Assembly: GCA_964654535.1 (NCBI GenBank)
Contig: CAZZIZ010000228.1
Coordinates: 1 to 5,181 of the forward strand
From: CAZZIZ01 sp964654535
GTDB lineage: Bacteria; Bacteroidota; Bacteroidia; Chitinophagales; UBA2359
Reading direction: 5' to 3'
DNA length: 5,181 nt
A model generated the notes under the pieces. That model saw nothing but the letters and a program-made list of their open reading frames with translations. It made no database searches and was not told where the DNA came from. Positions 1-5,181 of this stretch are shown here, one piece after another. The position numbers and the translations under genes were made by a program. The first letter of the stretch is position 1. Every line of letters begins with the position of its first letter.

Positions 1-115
1 GGAAGCTCCTGCCAAGGTGTTGTGCGAACACATTTTCCAAGTGCCGAATTTGAGCGGATAGCGTGTTAGCTGCCCAGAAAAGGATGATCAGGTAGAAGGG
101 AATAATGATGTAAAA
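1..115 (-). pseudogene. Possible start-less 5' end of a secreted-protein gene (partial, runs off left edge)
   Basis: Read on the minus strand from 115 down to the left edge, one frame is open for 38 codons. It begins with a strongly hydrophobic run (FYIIIPFYLIILFWA) followed by ANTLSAQ and then a polar stretch (IRHLENVFAQHLGRSF). Hydrophobic core, small-residue A-x-A-like site and a Gln just after it look like a signal peptide of the Bacteroidota style, so the product would be exported. No ATG, GTG or TTG precedes the core in frame: the frame stays open back to 154, where a stop is met, but that stretch is antisense to the helicase fragment. The start and positively charged n-region seem to be missing, as if cut off at a junction near 112-124. 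The fold and role of the mature protein cannot be told from 16 residues. Because purine-rich DNA gives hydrophobic residues on the opposite strand, this could be chance. Confidence 0.35.
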
Positions 116-829
116 GTGAGCAATCGAATTGCGCTGAGCAACAAAATCATTGGCCTAATTCAAAATGAGCTGATTAATGATGAGCTCGGCGTTCAGAAAA
201 TTCCTGCGGACAAAGTTCTAAAAGCGGTTTATAAGAAGCAATCGCCCAGCTTGGACTTGGACAAGCGTATTGAAGAAATTACTCCCTACACCCGCTTGGT
301 GCAGAGTGAGTTGTTTACCGGCGGAAGGGCGGGTATAGATCTGGGTAGTGAAATTGGCAAGGAGATTTTGTCTGCTGATCGCATAGACTTCTTGGTTTCT
401 TTTATCAAGTGGAAGGGCATCCGCATTTTCGAACAGCAATTGCAGCAATTTGTCGGGCGGGGTGGAAAGATTCGTTTTATTACTACGACTTATATGGGTG
501 CTTCGGAGGCTAAGGCGGTCGAGTTTCTTTCCAATCTTCCGAACTCTGAGGTTAAGGTTTCTTATAACACGGGTAATGAAAGGCTGCACGCCAAGGCTTA
601 TCTCTTTTATCGCCGGACTGGTTTTCACACGGCCTATATCGGTTCTTCCAATTTCTCTCGCTCTGCGCTTACCGATGGTCTGGAGTGGAATTTGAAAGTA
701 ACCAGCAAAGAGATCAGCCACATCGCACTAATAGCGAAAGTTCTTTTTCATTTCTTCAACGATATAATAAACCGCTGGGCATACCAGGGTGTGTTGACTG
801 TGGCCATAGGTCCGTGTAGCAAATCCTGA
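116..829 (+). pseudogene. Internal fragment of a PLD-type DUF3427/DEAD-box helicase gene, truncated at both ends
   Basis: Residues 1-203 of this open frame match, from memory, the phospholipase-D-like module at the front of long (roughly 1000-residue) helicases carrying a C-terminal DUF3427 domain. Landmarks are SELFTGG (64-70), ILSADRIDFLVSFIKWKGIR (84-103), the TTTYMGAS turn (123-130), the catalytic-type H158-x-K160 pair followed by GSSNFSRSALTDGLEWNLKV (176-195). The first helicase region, SF2 motor and DUF3427 part are absent, so no helicase activity can remain. After KEISHI (198-203) family similarity stops; residues 205-237 are simply the 3' end of the minus-strand cysteine-cluster gene read backwards. 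The left end is also suspicious: the only start is a GTG at 116, no good ribosome site precedes it, and about 50 residues that usually lie before the ALSNKIIGLIQNEL-type helix are missing. I therefore call it a relic. A stable PLD-only peptide from the GTG cannot be excluded. Such helicases are often found in accessory or defence regions. Confidence 0.8.
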
Positions 830-1237
830 CTTTTGGGTGTGCGGAAATTCTCGGCAATCTTTTGGTCGGGATTCATAAACAGTGCACTCGTTGTTCTCTT
901 GATTGAGAAAAGGGCAGGGCAAAGAATTGAGTACCCAGTCATTGTCTTCATCTTTTTTGAGATACTCTTCTTTTACCTGTTTGGGTTTTAATTCAAGGTG
1001 TTTCCCAATTTTAGAAATGTCTTTTTCACTCCATACCGGTCCCATAGTACGACAACAGTTTCCACATTTCAGACAATCTATTTTTTCAAAGGCTTTTTCG
1101 TGTAGGGCTTTGGCTAGTTTATCTACTCGCTTCTCTGATTTGAATTTCATAGACCGGATAAACATAAAATTCTCTTCGTCTTTCGCTTTAGCGTTGGCTT
1201 TCCATTCGTCGAATATTTCTTGCATTTCGTTTTTCAT
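728..1237 (-). CDS. YkgJ family (CxxCxxCC) cysteine-cluster protein
   Basis: This is a 169-residue soluble protein of the YkgJ/UPF0153 family, thought to chelate zinc or an iron-sulfur centre; no precise reaction is established. Key residues are the C55-x2-C58-x2-C61-C62 cluster in a DCLKCGNCCRTMGP context, the PCPFL Cys (C108), NECTVYESRPKDCREFP with C118 and C128, and a last Cys in LVCPA (C153). All eight cysteines and the typical C-terminal IVEEMKK helix are present, so the protein is complete. Residues 1-50 are charged and helical. The ATG at 1237 is preceded by A-rich sequence rather than a Shine-Dalgarno; Met5 is an alternative start. It lies 73 bases downstream of the DUF3843-like gene on the same strand. 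A weak -7-like TATTCTTG sits at 1284-1291, so it may have its own promoter. Its stop codon lies within a few bases of the right junction of the helicase fragment, but the gene itself seems untouched. Confidence 0.92.
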   Translation of the reverse strand: MKNEMQEIFDEWKANAKAKDEENFMFIRSMKFKSEKRVDKLAKALHEKAFEKIDCLKCGNCCRTMGPVWSEKDISKIGKHLELKPKQVKEEYLKKDEDNDWVLNSLPCPFLNQENNECTVYESRPKDCREFPHTQKSGFATRTYGHSQHTLVCPAVYYIVEEMKKNFRY

Positions 1238-1310
1238 AGCTGAGGAATTTTCTTCTTAGCCTTAAGATTCAATTGTCTAGTTTCAAGAATAGTATGCAAA
1301 CTCAATAATA

Positions 1311-2921
1311 CTAAGAAGTTCTGCCAGTAAGGGCTATCGTTGCTTGTGCGTGATAATTCCTTTTTTTCCAGAATCGAAGTAGAAAATCGATGTTCTCCAA
1401 ATATGCCTGTCCCATGGTTGTACTGAAAAAGGGTAGATTATTTTTACAATTGTCTAAGCAATAGTGCACCAATTCTACAGAAAAATCCTCGTTGGTTAAA
1501 AGTGAAGTTAAAGCCTCTTCGTGTTTGTTACTGTCGAAATAGGGATTGTTCTTTAATGGGAATGCGCTGGTGATTCCCTGGGCGATTTCCATACCCCTGT
1601 TCTTGTTAAAGTAAACTAATCCAGTATCGTCCGTTTCTGCAAAATCTACTTTCTTTTTGTCGCCACCAAAAAAGCCATCATTTTTGGCTCGCTGCAATGC
1701 CTCTTGTTTTTCTTCTGTGCTCAAACCCAAAGAGTTATTGTAGAAGTTCCTGTAATCGTTCATAAAAGCGTTTATCTCCTCGGCGGATAAAAATGCTATT
1801 GGAAGGCCCTTATTGAATTCTATAAATGCCTTCATTTGAAGTTCAATGGTCTCTTTTGTTTTGTCCTGATCTAAAAAGCTAACCGCTAATCTACTTTCAA
1901 AAGAGTTTTTTTCGTCCAGAACTACATTGGCATTGAAGGGAGTTTGAAAAAATACACCGGAAAACCACCACTCTTTCATCCACTTGGCTATTCCCATAAA
2001 TACCAAGGTGTCCACTTCCCTTAACTCGTGGGAGTGGTCAAAAGACTTTTTGGTGACTTCAAACTTTTTACTTGAAGCAATATGTTCTATAAATAAATTA
2101 TGCTCGTCTTGTCCTTTATAAAAGAACAACCCATTTATCTTTTGGGAAAGATTGAGATAGGCTTTATGCAAGGGGTGTTCCTTCCCAAGAATATTTGCGG
2201 CCCACTCTTTTCCTGATAAACTTAGGAGGCGGGTGCGAGCGTTTTGAACGAAGTCGTCCCTGTTGTCATTTAAAAGGGTGATTAGTTGGTCATCTACAGG
2301 ATTCGTTGATAACAACTCCTCGACCTTATGATTCAGTTTTAAGGCAGTATCCGGATAAAACAAATAGGTCTGAAATAAGAGGGTGTCAATTAGTTTTCGG
2401 GCTACATAATAGTCGGTTTCATTTTCGTCAAGTTTATAAAATGTTTTGAGATGCTCGTTTTCAGGAGCAAATTCCCAGGCCTCCACAAAAATTTCGATCA
2501 CGAGAAAGGCAGTAGAGAGTATATAGTCGTTATAAGGAGATAGAAAACGGGATTCTTGAACCGTGTTCAGGAAGTACCAGATTAACAGCGCTAAATCTTG
2601 AGGGTTTATGTCATTCTCATAATATTCAGCCAGATCGTAAAACGGGAGTTGTTTTTGGATTAGGGTTTGATTTGCCTCTATAAAAGAGGCCCAAATGTTG
2701 GTTTCGGAAATTATATCTTCGAAATACGAAGTCAAGAAACAGGAAAATTTCTTGAAGTCCTCGGTAGTCAAGAAGGTCTGTAAATCCGTATAGTGCTCAC
2801 TTCTATTTATTTCATCAATTACTTTATTGCAAATTTTTAGGTAGAAACCATCAGAAGGGTACTGTCGGTCATAGGGTTTTAGTTCTAACCAATCCTTTAA
2901 GTAAATTTTATTCTTCTTCAT
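1311..2921 (-). CDS. DUF3843-like conserved protein of unknown function, 536 residues
   Basis: A long cytoplasmic-looking protein with no signal peptide and no clear membrane segment. I recognise it by recall as the Bacteroidota family annotated DUF3843; function is unknown. The N-terminus (IYLKDWLELKPYDRQYPSDGFY, 6-27, written here only by its ends) is the family's usual opening. A helical region follows with SYFEDIISETNIWASF (65-80), LPFYDLAEYYENDINPQDL (92-110) and AWEFAPENEHL (148-158). The middle (about 230-325) holds RLLSLSGKEWAANILGKEHPL, GQDEHNLFIEHIASSKKF and GIAKWMKEWWFSG, probably a small beta-rich domain. The C-terminal part has DGFFGG (415-420), SAFPLKNNPYF (452-462) and IDFLLRFWKKRNYH (511-524). 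No catalytic motif stands out. The ATG at 2921 is preceded by an A/T-rich leader without a Shine-Dalgarno. Start and end match what I expect of the family, so it is full length. It follows hipA by 74 bases on the same strand; co-transcription is possible, but a functional link with HipBA is only a guess. Confidence 0.88.
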   Translation of the reverse strand: MKKNKIYLKDWLELKPYDRQYPSDGFYLKICNKVIDEINRSEHYTDLQTFLTTEDFKKFSCFLTSYFEDIISETNIWASFIEANQTLIQKQLPFYDLAEYYENDINPQDLALLIWYFLNTVQESRFLSPYNDYILSTAFLVIEIFVEAWEFAPENEHLKTFYKLDENETDYYVARKLIDTLLFQTYLFYPDTALKLNHKVEELLSTNPVDDQLITLLNDNRDDFVQNARTRLLSLSGKEWAANILGKEHPLHKAYLNLSQKINGLFFYKGQDEHNLFIEHIASSKKFEVTKKSFDHSHELREVDTLVFMGIAKWMKEWWFSGVFFQTPFNANVVLDEKNSFESRLAVSFLDQDKTKETIELQMKAFIEFNKGLPIAFLSAEEINAFMNDYRNFYNNSLGLSTEEKQEALQRAKNDGFFGGDKKKVDFAETDDTGLVYFNKNRGMEIAQGITSAFPLKNNPYFDSNKHEEALTSLLTNEDFSVELVHYCLDNCKNNLPFFSTTMGQAYLENIDFLLRFWKKRNYHAQATIALTGRTS

Positions 2922-2995
2922 TTATGTAAAGTCAAAATACTCACTTTTTTGTTTATTGAAAATCGAAGTATGGCACTGCCGCAAGCATTTCAAAA

Positions 2996-4249
2996 TCACC
3001 CCCTTTCAAAAGCGCTCCTCATTTCCTCTTGTTCATTCCGTTTAATACCCAATGTCTTTGATTTTTCCTGCCAGCTATCTCTAAGCGCTTTAACTTTTTT
3101 AATCTCTTCTTCCGCCTCTTCTTTATTCCAACGAAAGTATTGGTGTACTTCCATACAAAGGTCGAAGCTAAGGCTGTTGTCGTTTTCGTTGATGTTTAAA
3201 CTGAGTCCCATTCCATCTGGTTCGGGATTTATATCGTACGCGGGACTCAATTTCCAGCCGGAATTAGGAACGAGTATAAAACCGTGATTCCTCAAGTGGT
3301 CATCGGTGTTGGATATGGCGACGGAGAATACTATTCTTTTCCAAAGCACTCGAATATCGACCGTAGGGTCAGCGCCGTATTGTTCTAGGAGTTCGACTAA
3401 TTCTAAATAGGAAACGCCATCTCCAGCATCTTGTCCGTCTTTGTATCCTAAAAGAGTCATTGCAGAAGCAAAGTGTATGCGCGCTGATCCTTTGCGGTCA
3501 AATCTTTTGGATAAGAAGGTGTGACGCTTTTGGGAAAAAATGTTTGCTTGGGCATCTGCCATAGTTAGACCAAACTCAAGGCCTAATTGATGGGCAACAT
3601 ATTCCCAAGCACCGGCATCTTTTATATCACTTTTACTGGGAAATTTTGCTAGGTATAAATTTCCATCTGGATCAATTACGTTGGCTTTCGGTCTTGCTCC
3701 ACCTAATGAAGAACCGGGCGCGACTAAGAGTCCCAGCCAATGTTTCGCTTTAGGATCATCTATAAAATCGTCTTCTTCATATCGCAAACTAGCTTGTTCC
3801 AATTCTCTTATTGAAGAAATAGGAGGTGTACAGAATTGCTCATTGTTATTCAAGAAAGGTCCTTGCTGAGCTAACTTAAAACGTAGGGCTCCCATTCTGG
3901 TACTGTCATTTACACCGAGTAAGTAGTCCGACTCCAACAAGGTGCGAGCGGTTATCTTTTCTTCTCTGGCTGAAATTGCTTCTCTACGTTTCATGAGTGT
4001 GCGACCCCATCTATCGGGTGATGAGTCTAAGAAGATTCCAAAATTCGGTTTTTCGTCGGTCGAATATTGTGGACCGGTAAATAGTTTTAGTTCAGGATCT
4101 AAGTGCTGCGCATTTCCCGATGCAAGCCAATTTGGATCGTAGGAAAAAGAAAAGACTTCTTTGCCTTTTATGGATTCGGCGAGAAGCGAACCCATAAAAA
4201 CGGGTTCCATTAGCTCATTCCAATTTGCATATACGAAGATCTCCGGCAT
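2996..4249 (-). CDS. hipA: HipA family type II toxin, serine/threonine protein kinase
   Basis: This 417-residue protein is a complete HipA kinase (E. coli HipA has 440). E. coli HipA inactivates glutamyl-tRNA synthetase by phosphorylation, causing growth arrest and persistence; the target here is unproven. The N-terminal HipA_N-like subdomain spans about 5-115 (VFMGSLL, LDSSPDRWGR at 74-83, DYLLGVNDSTRMGALRF at 108-124). The HipA_C kinase part follows. It has the flexible Gly-rich loop GSSLGGARPKA (179-189), in which S181 aligns by eye with the E. coli autophosphorylated S150. It also has the ATP-binding lysine K202 in YLAKFPS, the catalytic SNTDDHLRNHGF (313-324) with D316 and N321, and the metal-binding D339 in SPAYDINP. 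Every key residue expected is present, so the kinase is probably active. The gene starts one base after the hipB stop (TAA-T-ATG), implying translational coupling so that antitoxin is made first. Expression should be set by the hipB promoter. No clear terminator lies in the 74 bases after its stop. Confidence 0.95.
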   Translation of the reverse strand: MPEIFVYANWNELMEPVFMGSLLAESIKGKEVFSFSYDPNWLASGNAQHLDPELKLFTGPQYSTDEKPNFGIFLDSSPDRWGRTLMKRREAISAREEKITARTLLESDYLLGVNDSTRMGALRFKLAQQGPFLNNNEQFCTPPISSIRELEQASLRYEEDDFIDDPKAKHWLGLLVAPGSSLGGARPKANVIDPDGNLYLAKFPSKSDIKDAGAWEYVAHQLGLEFGLTMADAQANIFSQKRHTFLSKRFDRKGSARIHFASAMTLLGYKDGQDAGDGVSYLELVELLEQYGADPTVDIRVLWKRIVFSVAISNTDDHLRNHGFILVPNSGWKLSPAYDINPEPDGMGLSLNINENDNSLSFDLCMEVHQYFRWNKEEAEEEIKKVKALRDSWQEKSKTLGIKRNEQEEMRSAFERG

Positions 4250-4250
4250 A

Positions 4251-4559
4251 TTACTTTTTAATGCGCTTCTTGGTAATCAACTTAGCGTCTTGAAGTTTCC
4301 GTCCAAGGACATCATCGGCTGCAATTTTTTGAAACGAATTCGTAAGTCCAAGTACCGACAGGACTTGCAGATATACACCAATGGCAATATGCTCGCTTCC
4401 TCTTTCGACGTGCCATAGGGTAGAACGACTGATGTTCGCCCGCTCCGAAACTTGAGCAGTACTCAGTCTTCGCCTTCTACGAGCCATTTTTATGTTCAGG
4501 CCTATTTCAGCGAGCATCTTTTGCTCTTTCGGTAGTAAATTGGCTTTCCTGGACTTCAT
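4251..4559 (-). CDS. hipB: HipB-like XRE-family antitoxin and autorepressor
   Basis: With the ATG at 4557-4559 this is a 102-residue XRE/Cro-type DNA-binding protein. The helix-turn-helix domain covers about 17-72: IGLNIKMARRRRRLS, then AQVSERANISRSTLWHVERGS as the recognition unit, then YLQVLSVLGL. The tail (KIAADDVLGRKLQDAKLITKKR, ends only: 78-99) is the conserved C-terminal strip I associate with HipB partners of this HipA subgroup; it probably contacts the toxin. Family role: neutralise HipA and, with it, repress the operon. A longer reading from a TTG at 4605-4607 adds 16 residues, but those bases overlap the proposed promoter, and the MKSRKANLLPKEQKML start matches the family better, so I chose the ATG. 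The five consecutive arginines 27-31 (ARRRRRLS) sit just before the recognition helices and may add DNA-backbone contacts. The stop is one base from the hipA start. Confidence 0.92.
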   Translation of the reverse strand: MKSRKANLLPKEQKMLAEIGLNIKMARRRRRLSTAQVSERANISRSTLWHVERGSEHIAIGVYLQVLSVLGLTNSFQKIAADDVLGRKLQDAKLITKKRIKK

Positions 4560-4577
4560 AATGTTTCTAAATGCGTA

Positions 4578-4607
4578 CAATAATAAGCTATTTGATTGTA
4601 AATACAA
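4578..4607 (-). promoter_or_regulatory. Bacteroidota-type promoter of hipBA
   Basis: On the minus strand a TTG (4607-4605) is followed after exactly 19 bases by TATTATTG (4585-4578). This fits the Bacteroidota sigma-factor consensus TTG-N19-TAnnTTTG with one mismatch in the -7 box. Transcription would begin around 4570, giving a leader of roughly a dozen bases before the hipB ATG at 4559. No Shine-Dalgarno is seen in that leader, which is common in this phylum. Confidence 0.6.
4596..4607 (-). promoter_or_regulatory. Candidate HipB operator (TTGTA-TT-TACAA palindrome)
   Basis: A 12-base inverted repeat, TTGTATTTACAA on the minus strand, has perfect 5-base arms and covers the -33 element of the hipBA promoter. 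A third copy of the half-site, TTGTA, lies at 4580-4576 and overlaps the -7 box; the two TTGTA copies are 27 bases apart. A dimeric HTH repressor bound here would block RNA polymerase, as HipB does in E. coli. The role is inferred from position and symmetry only. Confidence 0.45.
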
Positions 4608-4633
4608 ACATTAAGCCTAAAAGGTTCCTTCAG

Positions 4634-4662
4634 AGAAGAAGTGATCGATGTATCAATCTTCT
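4634..4662. repeat. Imperfect hairpin upstream of hipBA
   Basis: AGAAGA (4634-4639) pairs with TCTTCT (4657-4662), and inside it TGAT (4642-4645) pairs with ATCA (4652-4655) around a six-base loop CGATGT; the two stems are separated by a 2/1 internal bulge. No T-tract follows on either strand, so it is not a convincing terminator. It could be a regulatory-protein site or chance symmetry. Confidence 0.3.
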
Positions 4663-4675
4663 ATCACAAATAGGA

Positions 4676-4753
4676 GCGCTAAAGTGGCTCTAAGTATCCC
4701 AGCTAGCACAGGCATTTAGCACCAAGCCTCTGCAGCGTCTGCGCCACTTGCGC
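4676..4753. repeat. GC-rich structured island with long-range inverted repeat
   Basis: GCGC-TA-AAGTGGC (4676-4688) is complementary to GCCACTT-GCGC (4743-4753): 11 base pairs with a two-base bulge, enclosing 54 bases. Inside, AGGC (4710-4713) pairs with GCCT (4726-4729), and GCAG (4732-4735) pairs with CTGC (4739-4742) around a three-base loop that stacks directly on the outer arm. By hand count, bases 4672-4756 are about 58% G+C, clearly above the neighbouring genes. The wider non-coding stretch 4608-4760 holds no convincing gene or tRNA; apart from this island, the hairpin at 4634-4662 and the hipBA promoter region I see nothing in it. The island may be a small structured RNA, a palindromic repeat element or the scrap of a gene cut by the adjacent IS. 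Confidence 0.4.
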
Positions 4754-4760
4754 CTCAAGA

Positions 4761-5181
4761 TGGTATTGCTACAATAAACTAGACAGCTAGTTAAGCGCAG
4801 TTTAAATAATAATCTTCATTGTATTGCATCGGAGTCTTGTAGTTAAGGCTGCGATGAATTCTTTTGCGATGATACCATATTTCTATAAACTGGAAGAGTG
4901 CTAACTTCAAATGGTTGATATCATCGAACTTTTGGTGATAAATTAGTTCTGACTTGAGTATTTTGAAAAAGCTCTCTGCCACCGCGTTGTCCCAACAGTT
5001 GCCCTTCCTACTCATACTTAGTATAACCTCCCTACTTTTCAATTCCTTAGTGAATTCTAAAGCAGCATATTGGATTCCTCTATCGGAATGAAAGAGCAAG
5101 CCTTGTTTAATTGTTTCATTTTTAGTTGCTTTTTTCCAAGCAGCTAATGTTGTATCACGCGTTGCCATTGTCCGGCTTACA
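4761..5181 (-). mobile_element. IS3-family insertion sequence, 3' end (continues past right edge)
   Basis: The transposase C-terminal half at 4791-5181 identifies an IS3-family element read on the minus strand. Its outer end should lie a few tens of bases beyond the stop codon and begin with TG. TGGTATTGC at 4761, running into AAACTAGACAG (4777-4786), resembles the general IS3/IS150 pattern of TG at the tip and an AGACA motif about 20 bases inside. I therefore place the tip at 4761, with TG at 4767 as an alternative. The other terminal repeat and the target duplication lie outside the window, so the exact tip is provisional. Confidence 0.65.
4791..5181 (-). CDS. IS3-family transposase OrfB, integrase catalytic core, C-terminal part
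   Basis: The reading frame enters from the right edge (codons for V-S-R-T precede the first internal Met at 5168, which is not a real start) and ends at 4791. It is the rve/DDE catalytic domain of an IS3-family OrfB. The second catalytic Asp lies in LLFHSDRGIQYA and the Glu in SMSRKGNCWDNAVAESFF, with exactly 35 residues between them, the DD(35)E spacing of the family. The first Asp must be beyond the edge. The tail IEIWYHRKRIHRSLNYKTP and the closing MQYNE are also standard. No stop or frameshift interrupts the visible part, so the transposase could be active. It would normally be made as an OrfAB fusion by programmed frameshifting, but OrfA is not in view. The element points toward hipBA, so read-through from it could enter the hipBA upstream region. 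Confidence 0.93.
   Translation of the reverse strand, partial: VSRTMATRDTTLAAWKKATKNETIKQGLLFHSDRGIQYAALEFTKELKSREVILSMSRKGNCWDNAVAESFFKILKSELIYHQKFDDINHLKLALFQFIEIWYHRKRIHRSLNYKTPMQYNEDYYLNCA

Noticed and set aside
218..721. Minus-strand open frame of 167 codons opposite the helicase fragment
   Set aside because: It is the shadow of the plus-strand frame, which shows clear PLD-family motifs; the antisense product resembles no family I know.
903..1259. Plus-strand frame opposite the cysteine-cluster gene
   Set aside because: The minus strand carries the complete conserved cysteine pattern; the plus frame is Ser/Phe-rich shadow translation.
2972..2980. Short palindrome GGCACTGCC between hipA and the DUF3843-like gene as a terminator
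   Set aside because: The four-base arms have a one-base centre that cannot form a loop, and no U-tract follows, so it cannot act as an intrinsic terminator.
4161..4418. Plus-strand frame overlapping hipA and hipB
   Set aside because: It lies across the start of hipA and the end of hipB, both firmly identified on the minus strand, and has no domain of its own.
4557..4607. Sixteen-residue N-terminal extension of hipB from a TTG codon
   Set aside because: The TTG is part of the proposed -33 promoter element and the extension has no family-like sequence; the ATG at 4559 gives the expected antitoxin length.
4608..4760. tRNA gene in the intergenic region
   Set aside because: No T-arm consensus such as GGTTCRA and no cloverleaf-compatible arms were found on either strand.
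4790..4796. GTTAAGC resembling an integron attC core (GTTRRRY)
   Set aside because: It overlaps the transposase stop codon, has no matching RYYYAAC partner at the right distance, and no integrase gene is in view.

Overview
The window looks like an accessory stretch of a Bacteroidota (Cytophagales/Flavobacteriia-like) chromosome. The evidence is AT-leaning DNA, a promoter of the TTG-N19-TAnnTTTG type, few Shine-Dalgarno sequences, a DUF3843-type protein known mainly from this phylum, and a candidate signal peptide ending in the LSAQ style typical of the group. Family names come from recognising the sequences by eye; no database search was run.

Layout, left to right. Bases 1-115 may hold, on the minus strand, the start-less 5' part of a secreted-protein gene (signal-peptide-like). 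Bases 116-724 (+) hold an internal piece of a large PLD-type/DUF3427 helicase gene. It appears cut at both ends, and its open frame runs on to 829 only by reading the next gene backwards. After that come minus-strand genes. A YkgJ-family cysteine-cluster protein (728-1237) and a 536-residue DUF3843-like protein of unknown function (1311-2921) are both complete. They are followed by a complete hipBA toxin-antitoxin pair (hipA 2996-4249, hipB 4251-4559) with a recognisable promoter and a palindromic candidate operator. Bases 4608-4760 carry no clear gene but contain a GC-rich, inverted-repeat-rich island. From about 4761 to the right edge lies the 3' end of an IS3-family insertion sequence, with its transposase OrfB C-terminal half on the minus strand.

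How the parts relate. hipB and hipA are one unit: one base separates the hipB stop from the hipA start, the promoter sits just upstream of hipB, and palindromic TTGTA/TACAA elements overlap that promoter, as expected for HipB autorepression. The DUF3843-like gene follows hipA by 74 bases and could receive read-through, but nothing ties it to the toxin. The YkgJ-type gene looks like an ordinary conserved gene. The helicase fragment, the start-less signal peptide and the IS end suggest repeated rearrangement around a small set of intact genes. I see no convincing new multi-gene system. The most unusual items are the two sharp junctions around the helicase fragment and the structured GC-rich island between the IS and hipBA.
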